Assembly (NCBI GenBank): GCA_034406715.1
Contig: CP137870.1
Location: 1,299,338-1,363,337, forward strand
Reading direction: 5' to 3'
Length of the DNA: 64,000 bases
DNA from: Rhodotorula mucilaginosa
Lineage: Eukaryota > Basidiomycota > Microbotryomycetes > Sporidiobolales > Sporidiobolaceae
Shown: piece after piece, positions 55,711-64,000 of the stretch
Layout: each line of letters starts with the position of its first letter
How positions within the stretch are numbered: the stretch's first letter is position 1
The notes under the pieces: model-generated
Database searches by the model: none
The model's input: the letters and a program-made list of their open reading frames with translations, nothing else
What the model was told of the DNA's origin: nothing
Program-made: the position numbers and the translations under genes

Positions 55711-56856
55711 ATGCCTCGCAACTCTCGCGACCTCGCCGTGTCGCTCGGGCGGGACCTGTCCCGCTCGCTCCAGCGCAACCTGGAGCACCTGCGCCCGCCT
55801 CCGACCCGCGGCGGCAAGATGGGGATGCCGATCCCGTCCCACTTTCGACCGCAGCCAAAGTTTGTCCAGGTCAAGGACCGCGTCCCGTACTGGCACTTTG
55901 CGCCCGGGGACAGGGTCAAACTTGTCAAGGGAGACGAGCGCGTCAAGGGCAAGGTCGGCGTGATCGAACGGGTCGAGCGCGAGACGAACCGCGTCTACCT
56001 CGCAGAACCCGAGTTTGCCGTGCGGTTTTCTTCCTCTCACTTCGGGGCGGCTACCGATGCTCTTACTGACGCAAAATCTCTCTCGCGGGCGATGTGACAG
56101 GCCAAGAAGCGGTCGCCGAACGAGTACCCGGGCCAGCAAACCGAACCGACGTTCAACCCGACCCAAGACACGTACAGCACGCCGCGCCCGTTCCACATCT
56201 CGAACCTGCGCCTCCAAGTCCGCGAAGGCGGCAAAGAGTACACGGCGACGCGCGTCCGGCGGACCCAGGTCGGGTGGGACCCCGTCGAGCGCAAGTATGT
56301 CTGGAAGCGGTTGGCGCTCGTGCCCGACCTGGCGGGCGAGGAAGCGTCGGGGTGGAGGCAGGTGCCGTGGCCGCAAGAGGAGAAGCCGACCCTCGTCAAG
56401 GGTGAGTGTGGCGCCGCAGCTTGTGCAAAGATAGCCGATGTCGGGGCATTCTCGCCACGGAGCGCTGTCCTGTCTTTGCGACTCGGCACGCTGACTTATA
56501 ACCACACTCGCACAGGCGCTCTCGATGCCGCCGAGGAAGAGATCCTGCGCCCGTCGTGGACTCCGGACCTCTCCTCACTCTCCCTCGCGCCGTCGTCCTC
56601 TACCGCGCCCAAGAACCCTTCGCGGCCGCTGCCCAACCTCGCCGAGGGTGCTCCGCCCGAGTTGCACGTGAGTCAACTCGACCTCGGTGGCGCGTACTGG
56701 TCGCGCGCCAAGCGGCAGGAGCGGTTCCAGGAGAAGAAGGCGCGCGAGGCGCAGTACGGCAAGATCCGGTCGAACGAGTTGAGGCGGGCGGCGGCGCGGA
56801 TGGCGAATGCGAGTGCGCGACGAGGAGGACGTGCGGATGAGATTGACCTGGCGTAG
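55711..56856 (+). CDS. MRPL40: Mitochondrial large-subunit ribosomal protein uL24m
   Basis: Component of the mitoribosomal large subunit near the exit tunnel. Exons 55711-56019, 56101-56401 and 56516-56856 give 316 residues. The N-terminus MPRNSRDLAVSLGRDLSRSL is basic and amphipathic, fitting a mitochondrial presequence. A KOW motif follows (FAPGDRVKLVKGDERVKGKV, IERVERETNRVYL), then the fungal uL24m extension (RPFHISNLRLQV, RVRRTQVGWDP) and a charged C-terminal helix (WSRAKRQERFQEKKAREAQY). The donor GTGCGG of intron 1 is non-standard but in phase. Confidence 0.88.
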
Positions 56857-57109
56857 TTTGCGCGTATTGTCTTATGTCAGTCGAGTTTGATCCAAGTCAA
56901 AGCCTCCCCTTGACGAGTGAGCTCGAGAGACTCTTCAACTTTTTTCGTGTCTCTGCCATTTCGTGTCAACAGAGCTCTCGAGCGAGGCGTGTACGGCGGA
57001 TTCTTGCATTGGCTGAAGCAGCAGCTCACGGCGCCTCGAGAACGGCTGCACGACTCGCCACTCGGCTGGCTTGAGCGAGAACTGAGACGTGAAGGACGAC
57101 GCCGACGAG

Positions 57110-60100
57110 ATGAAGGTCCTCGTCGCAGACTCGACGCCGAAGCGCATGTGAGTCCGGCGCTAGACTAGACGCGATGGGCTGGGCCGGTCCTAGAGCCCCG
57201 GCGAAGCACCTTCGAGCGCTGACTCCGAGTTTTCCTGCACAGCAAACACATCCAGTTCTCGGTCCTCTCGTCCAAGGAGGCCGTCGCCATTGCCGAGTTT
57301 GAAGCGAACCAGCGCGACTTGTACAACCCGGGCGACCGCCGCCCCGTTGACCACGGCGTCCTCGACCGCCGACTCGGCACGAGCGACAAGAGCGGAAAGT
57401 GCGAGACGTGCGGACTCAGCCTCGCAGACTGCGTCGGCCACTACGCCTACATCAAACTCGTCCTGCCCGTCTTCCACATCGGCTACTTCAAGCACGCCCT
57501 CAGCATCCTCCAGTGCATCTGCAAGGTGGGTGTCTGCGCGTTTTCAAGAGGTGACTGTCTCCAGGTACTGACCGTTGTGGATGGCGCGCAGACCTGCTCG
57601 CGGATCTTGCTCGACTCGGCGCAGCACCGGAAATTCCTCGCCCTGTTCCGGCGACCGAACCTCGACTCGCTCACCGTCGCCGCCCTCTCGAAACAACTCT
57701 CGGCCCTGTGCCGGAAATGCACCACCTGCCCGCACTGCGGCGCCATCAACGGCGTCGTGAAAAAGATCGGCACGATGCGGATCGGGCACGAAAAGTGGCG
57801 AGGCCGGAACGCGAAAAAGGACGCGAGCGGCAGGGACGGCGTCGAGGGCAAGGGCAACTTCCAGGCGTGGCGCGACAGTTTCAACGAGGCCTTGCACGAG
57901 GACAAGCAGCTCGAGATGCACATCGACAAGGCCATCGAGGATTTGAACCCGCTCAAGGCGTTGACCCTGTTCCGCAAGATCACCAACGCCGACTGCGAAC
58001 TGCTCGGACTCGACCCGACCGCCGGCAGGCCCGAAGAGTTCATCTGGCAGTACATCTCGGTCCCGCCCGTCTGCATCCGACCGAGTGTGCAGCAAGAAGC
58101 GGCAACGTGCGTACCGTTCCTCTGTCGCTTGAGTGGAGGGACGATCGCTCGTCCCCAGAGGCTGACTAGACGATGATGTTTTTGGGCGCACAGGAACGAG
58201 GACGACTTGACGGTCAAGCTCACCGAAATTATCTTCATGAACGCCGTCATCAAGACCGGACTCGCCAAGGGCGTCACCTCGCAGGCTCTCATGGTGCGTC
58301 AAGGGCGCTCTACTGTTTCTCCACTTGGTCTGGTCCGGAGTTCTGACCGCGGACGTGAAACGCCATCAGGAACAATGGGAGTTTCTGCAGCTCGCCGTCG
58401 CGACGTACATCAACTCGGAGCTCCCGGGCATCCCGCAGGCGATGGTAAGTTCCGGTCGCCGCGCCGGAATCAGGTGGCGGAAGAGCTAACCCGCACTCGT
58501 CGCCTTACAGGGCCAAAAACCGATGCGCGGTCTGTGCCAGCGTCTCAAGGGCAAGCAGGGTCGGTTCCGAGGCAACCTGTCGGGCAAGCGAGTCGACTTT
58601 TCCGGCCGGACCGTCATCTCGCCCGATCCGAACCTCATGATCGACCAAGTCGCCGTCCCCGAACGCGTCGCCAAGATCTTGACCTACCCCGAACGCGTCA
58701 CGAAGCACAACCTCGAGCGGTTGCGGCAGGCGGTTCGGAACGGGACGGAGCAGCACCCGGGCGCCAACTTTATCAACCAGGGTGGCGACGCCGGCACGAA
58801 AAAGTTCCTCAAGTTTGGTGACCGCGAGTGGCTCGCCGACAAGCTGCGGATCGGAGACGTGGTCGAACGTCACCTCCGCGACGACGAGTGGGTCCCTGCG
58901 ATTGCTGTTTGTTCAACCCGCGCGCGAGTGGAAGCTGACCCCGCCGCGCTGTGGCCTGCAGCATCGTCCTCTTCAACCGGCAACCTTCACTCCATCGACT
59001 CTCGATTCTGTCCCATCGCGTCAAGGTTCGACCGTGGCGGACGTTCCGTCTCAACGAGTGTGTCTGCACGCCCTACAACGCCGACTTTGACGGAGACGAG
59101 ATGAACCTCCGTAAGTTCCTGACCATGTTCCGTTGAGAGGGCTCTTACGCTTACAAGTCATCGCGGTCCTTTGCGCAGACGTCCCGCAAACGGAAGAAGC
59201 GCGTACCGAGGCGTTCCAGCTGATGAACATCAAGCGCAACCTGGTCACGCCGCGAAACGGAGAACCCATCATCGCCGCGACGCAGGATTTCATCACCGGA
59301 TGCTACCTCATCACTCGAAAAGACACCTTTTTCAACCGGCAAGAGTTTACGCAGATGTGCGCGTACCTGCAGGACGCCGAGCTCGAGATCGAACTGCCGC
59401 CGCCGACGATCCTGAAACCGGAACGCCTCTGGACCGGCAAGCAGGTATTCAGCGTCCTGATGCGGCCGAACAAGGACTCGCCGGTCAACGTCAACCTCGA
59501 GTGCAAGAACAAGACGTTCGAGAAGCCGTCGACCGAGTGGGCGCAGGAAAAGGACCTCGCGTACCCGCTCTTCATGTCGGTCAACGACGGGTTCCTCGTC
59601 GTCCAGAACTCGGAGATCATCTCGGGCGTGTTTGACAAGGCGACGGTCGGCGACGGCAACAAGAAGAGCGTGTTTGCCGTCATCCAGCGCGACTTTGGCC
59701 CCGACGAAGCGGCCAAGTGCATGAACCGGATGGCGAAACTGTGCGCGCGCTGGCTCGCGAACAAAGGGTTCTCGATCGGGATCAGCGACGTCACGCCCGG
59801 CGAGCAGCTCAAGGCGAAGAAGAACGGACTCGTCCAGGACGCGTACAAGCAGGCGGACGAGTACATCTACCTCGCCGGACGGGGCAAGCTCGAGTGCCAG
59901 CCCGGTTCCAACGTCGAGCAGACGCTCGAGTCGATGATCTCGGGTGACTTGTCGCGCGTTCGTGACAAGGTCGGAGAGATCTGTATGACCGAGCTGAGCC
60001 GGAACAACGCACCGCTCATCATGGCTACCTGCGGTTCGAAAGGTGCGCTTTTGCCTGGTCCTGCGTTCGGAGCAACTTTGCCGCCGCTGACAAAACTCGT

Positions 60101-62490
60101 CACGCAATCCACCCAGGTTCCAAGATCAACGTCTCGCAGATGGTCGCTTGTGTCGGACAGCAGATTATCGCCGGTAACCGTGTCCCGAACGGTTTCCAGG
60201 ATCGCTCGCTGCCGCATTTCCCCAAGGGCGCCATCGACCCGCTCGCGAAGGGTTTCGTCTCCAACTCGTTCTACTCGGGTCTCCGCCCGACCGAGTTCTT
60301 GTTCCACGCCATCTCGGGTCGAGAGGGTCTCGTCGACACGGCCGTCAAGACGGCCGAGACGGGTTACATGGCTCGTCGTCTCATGAAGGCGTTGGAGGAC
60401 CTCTCGTCGCGGTACGACCGTTCGGTCCGAAACGCTACCGGTGGCGTCGTCCAGTTCGTCTACGGTGACGATGGTCTCGACCCGGCAAACCTCGAAGGAG
60501 ACGGAAAGCCGGTCGTCTTTGACCGCACGTGGTCTCACGCCAGGGTGAGCTCTCTCAAGACGGCTATTGTGCAGACGAAAGTTCGTGGCTGACGCTTCTC
60601 TCGGACAGGCTCTCCACCTCGATCCCCGCGCCGAAGGTCTCTTGCCGTACGAGATTCGGGACCACGTGCTGCAGCGCACGCACGACCCGTACTTTACGAC
60701 TTCCTGCTCGGACGAATTCCTCAAGGATCTCCGAAACTTTATCGACGAGACGATCGTGCAGCAGGCCGCCAAGTACCGTCTCGAGTACGGCATGCCGCCC
60801 GCCCTCAAGCCTCTGCATCGCGGCGAAAAGCGGAATGGCCGCGCAGACAGTAAGTTGCTTCCCGACGCGTCCAACCTTTGATCTCACGAGCTGACACTTT
60901 CGCGCCTTGCACCTGCAGAGCACCAGCTCGCGATCGTCAACAACAAGACCAAGGTCACGCGGAAACAGATCGACGAGTTCCTGCAGCTGTGCTGGACCAA
61001 ATACGTCAAGTCCAAGGTCGAGCCAGGTGCGCCCTCACGTGCTTTCTTCGTACATTCTTCGGCTCCCGCTGACCGTCGCTCTTCCTCAAAAGGTACGGCC
61101 GTCGGCGCTATCGGCGCGCAGTCGATCGGTGAGCCCGGTACGCAGATGACGCTCAAGACTTTCCATTTCGCCGGTGTCGCCTCGATGAACGTCACGCTCG
61201 GTGTGCCGCGTATCAAGGAGATTATCAACGCCGCCAAGACGATCTCGACGCCCATCATCACGGCCAAGCTCGTCCGCAACGACTCGGAGCAGGCAGCGCG
61301 TATCGTCAAAGGTCGCGTCGAAAAGACCTTCCTCGGAGACGTGCGTGTTCTTTTGGACTTTGGTCGTTTGGCGAGAGAAGCTGACGCGCGACAACCCGTT
61401 CGCAGATTGCTTCGGTCATCGCCAGCGTGTACAGTCAGGGACAGATGTATGTCTCGGTGCACGTCGACATGCGCGCGATCCGCGCTTTGCAGGTCGGTCT
61501 TTCCCGCGGTTCTTCTGCGACTTCTCGCTGACTGATCCGTCACTTGCAGCTCGAAATCACCCTCGACAGTATCGCGCACTCGATTTCCACTGCTCCTCGC
61601 CTCAAGATCCGCGCGGCCGTGAGTGCTGCCTTTTGCATCTCACCGGCAAACTCTGCTGAACAGGTTGACCCTTTGCAGGACATCACTGTCAAGAAGACCA
61701 CCGACGAGATTCACATCGTCGCCCACCACGCCAACGCCGAAGACCGCATGCCCGCGTACCGTCGGATCATGTGGCTGCGGCGTGTCTTGCCCGGAATCGC
61801 CGTCAAGGTGAGTGTCAGGTTGGCGAGGGAACCGCTCGCAGCTCGAAACTGACGGATTTTGCTACCTCCACAGGGTGTCTCGGGCTTGCAACGAGCCGTC
61901 ATTCAGCAGACGACGTCGGGCAAGGACCTCCTCGTCGAGGGCGAGGGTCTTCGCGAGGTCATGATCACGGACGGTGTCATCGGGTGGAAGACGACGTCGA
62001 ACCACGTCATGGAGGTCGAAAAGGTGCTCGGTATCGAGGCGGCGCGCAAGACCATCGTCGACCAGATCCAGTACACCATGGACTCTCACGGTCTCGGTGT
62101 CGATCCTCGTCACTTGATGTTGCTCGGAGACGTCATGTGCTTCAAGGTGGGTCGCGGCTTGCCTACTCTGCGTGTGCGTGTGGCTGATGACCGTTACTTT
62201 GACAGGGCGAGGTCCTCGGTATCACGCGGTTCGGTGTCTCCAAGATGAAGGACTCGGTTCTCATGCTCGCGTCGTTCGAAAAGACGACCGACCACCTCTT
62301 TGACGCCTCGTTCTACTCTCGCCGCGATCCGATCCAGGGTGTGTCCGAGTGCATCATCCTCGGTTCGCCGGCGAACAACGTCGGAACGGCGATGCCGGCG
62401 TTGGTCTCGAGCAAACCGAAACTGCCGCCGCCGTACGCGACCTTGTTCGAGCGGCCGGAGAAGAATCGGAAGGGCAAAGGTCGCGCGTGA
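57110..62490 (+). CDS. RPC1: RNA polymerase III largest subunit (RPC1/Rpo31)
   Basis: Catalytic beta-prime-type subunit of Pol III, which makes tRNA and 5S rRNA. Seventeen exons: 57110-57147, 57243-57525, 57592-58106, 58194-58293, 58370-58444, 58511-58887, 58962-59110, 59179-60042, 60117-60544, 60609-60849, 60919-61026, 61093-61340, 61406-61492, 61550-61618, 61679-61807, 61874-62146, 62206-62490; 1,422 residues. The start [19 protein letters not shown] matches Rpo31. Zinc motifs [15 protein letters not shown] and [23 protein letters not shown]; catalytic [10 protein letters not shown] (about 502-511); bridge/trigger area [16 protein letters not shown] and [21 protein letters not shown]-terminal [20 protein letters not shown]. 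The ends of exons 6 and 7 were set by phase and family sequence. Confidence 0.96.
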
Positions 62491-62590
62491 CGTGTTGTGT
62501 AGCCATTCCCCTTTGCATTGCGATCTCATGACGCTTGCATCATTTGTATTCGCGAGTGGCAGCGAGAGAAGTAAATCGATTGCACCGCCG

Positions 62591-63450
62591 TCACGATGCC
62601 ATACTCCGCTTGATCTTGCCCAACAGCGAGTCCATCCTCGAGCTCAACTTGGCTTGCCCGCGTGCAGTGCGCTGACCCCCTTGCCGCTTTTCCTGTCGCC
62701 TCCGGTCCCGCAGCTCCTCGACCTCCTTCTCCGACAGTTTGGGTCGCTTCGGCGCAGATTTTGGCGGCGGTTTCGCTTGTGGCGCAGGCGCCCGGTTCTC
62801 CTGCTTCCGAGGACGACCATGTTGGGCTTTGGAGGAGGCGAATGCCGAGGCTGCGGAAGGCAAGGCGGATCTGCCGCCTGGTCGCGGTGCTTCTTCCGGT
62901 TCTGGTGACGGCGACGGCGATGGCGACGGCGAGTCGCTCATGCCTCTCCGCGGTGCTCGCACGTGAGCTGCTTTGCCCCGCCGGTCATCCTCGTCCTCGT
63001 CATCGCGGTCGTCGTCGTCGCTCTGCTCGTTCTCGTCCGAAGCGTTGTCGTCGCCATAGAGTCGCCGCCGGATCCGTTCCCGCTCCGCTTCCTGAGCAGC
63101 TTCGTCGATCACGGGTTCGCCCTCGTCGTCGTCTTCCGAGTCTGCTTGTGGAGCGCGGCCTTTGCCCTTGCCGCCTCCGGCTCCTCGAACAGGCGGGGCG
63201 TCGTCGTACCCGGCCTCCTTGAGCGCCTTGGCGTAGGCCTTATTGACGCTCGCCTTGTGGATGAGCGTCCGTTTCACTCGTTGGGCTGCAGGTAGCGCCC
63301 AGGTCAGCTTGCAGGCTACGGCGGAGAGGGGTACAGGTCGAGCGACTGACTGTGACCGGTGTAGCTGCCCTTGGCGAGTTTCGGTCCGACCTGGAACGGC
63401 TTCTTCTTCTGTCTCCGATCCGGGTGAGTCTGCGGTCCCTGCTTGCCCAT
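62591..63450 (-). CDS. FYV7: rRNA-processing protein FYV7
   Basis: Small-subunit pre-rRNA processing factor of the nucleolus. Exons 63450-63351 and 63285-62591 give 264 residues. The N-terminal region is typical: MGKQGPQTHPDRRQKKKPFQ, VGPKLAKGSYTGH-TQRVKRT, LIHKASVNKAYAKALKEAG, with the intron inside. The middle is acidic (Asp/Glu runs) with an SPSPSPSP stretch, and the C-terminus is basic and coiled (KLSEKEVEELRDRRRQEKRQ). It is longer than the ~150-residue yeast protein because of the disordered middle. Convergent with RPC1, with 100 bp between stops. The long open frame that runs upstream through the intron is not the real start. Confidence 0.88.
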
Positions 63451-64000
63451 GCTGTGTTCTCGTGGCTGGCGAGATGTAGAGAGGACTGCACCGCCTCGTC
63501 TCGGTTCGGTCCGCGCTGATGAAGCGTTCAGCGCGACTCGACCGAGCTCTCGTCCTTGCAAGCCTCTTTTCGGTCGAGCGGCTCGATAGATCGCGCTCGG
63601 GAAGCGACCCGACTGGTTTTAGGCTCACAGCAGAGCTTTCCCGAGAGCTCTGTGCTCATCGGAGGCTCTCAATCCGTCCTTTGGATCCGACAACGACAGA
63701 CCTCGAGCGGGCGCGACAAGTATGCTGCACCTTTGCTTGCATCGATTGGGCCTCGGACTTGTTCATAAGCTTGAGCTCAAGATAGCCGGGTTGGGAAAAC
63801 GGCCCGCCGCTGGCATCTGCTGATGGGCGCAGAACACGCGAGACTCTTTGCTCTTCTTTTAGCCCCATAACTGATTCGGATTCCGACTTCTTTGGGTGCA
63901 TACGTTGGCCACAGTTTTTGAGATGGCCAAGGAGTTGCAAGATTGACCGGTACCAGTGTAGGCAGATCCTTCACGGTCAAAAACATAGGGTTTGAGCCAA
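63451..64000. other. FYV7 upstream region
   Basis: 550 bases to the window edge, including the FYV7 promoter. Only short frames; no RNA gene or repeat recognised. Confidence 0.45.

Noticed and set aside
62591-63628. Uninterrupted 345-codon frame as the FYV7 protein
   Set aside because: Its first ~110 codons are intron and out-of-frame exon 1 read-through; the conserved FYV7 N-terminus lies in another frame and splices in phase.
1-64000. CRISPR arrays, bacterial operons or phage features
   Set aside because: Intron-rich eukaryotic genes throughout; no regularly spaced repeats of that type.

Overview
The window looks like nuclear DNA of a GC-rich basidiomycete yeast. Genes are dense and intron-rich, with introns mostly 50-110 nt that open with GTGAGT or GTGCGT, and the gene set is eukaryotic housekeeping. 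Codon use and architecture suit Microbotryomycetes such as Rhodotorula or Rhodosporidium, but that placement is inference. All exon joins were worked out by eye from splice sites, reading phase and family knowledge.

Layout. 1-7.1 kb: CTR9 (minus, C-terminus off the left edge) and CCT7 (plus). 7.4-22.9 kb: an accessory island of lower GC. It holds four copies (one apparently intact, one frameshifted, two half-copies) of a gene family I do not recognise, whose C-terminus carries HP(S/P)WSRK. Among them lie a large Helitron-type Rep/helicase element and an unrecognised six-exon gene. 23.4-27.6 kb: a low-complexity hypothetical protein and the galactokinase GAL1, divergent. 27.8-36.8 kb, all minus: a VPS68/TMEM50 protein, the clamp-loader subunit RFC5 and a 1,819-residue golgin-like coiled-coil protein. 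37.1-44.1 kb: TRM11 (tRNA methyltransferase), a PalI/Rim9 pH-sensing membrane protein and a secreted endonuclease/exonuclease/phosphatase-family protein. 44.5-45.1 kb: a small orphan gene. 45.6-48.3 kb, minus: a PlsC-type acyltransferase and RPB6. 49.1-64 kb: a kinesin-3 with FHA and PH domains, mitochondrial ribosomal protein uL24m, the Pol III largest subunit RPC1 and, convergent to it, FYV7.

Functional links. Several neighbours serve nuclear RNA metabolism (CTR9, RPB6, RPC1, TRM11, FYV7), but the order looks like ordinary fungal gene packing rather than operon-like clustering. Divergent pairs share short promoters: CTR9/CCT7, hypothetical/GAL1, golgin/TRM11, PalI/EEP and RPB6/kinesin.

The most unusual part is the 7.4-22.9 kb island. 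Family copies keep the same intron positions, two are broken into complementary halves on either side of the Helitron, and the Helitron protein carries one +1 frameshift and an internally duplicated Cys/His module. Two probable GC-AG introns (CTR9, kinesin) and coding exons of only 16-18 nt are further points of note.
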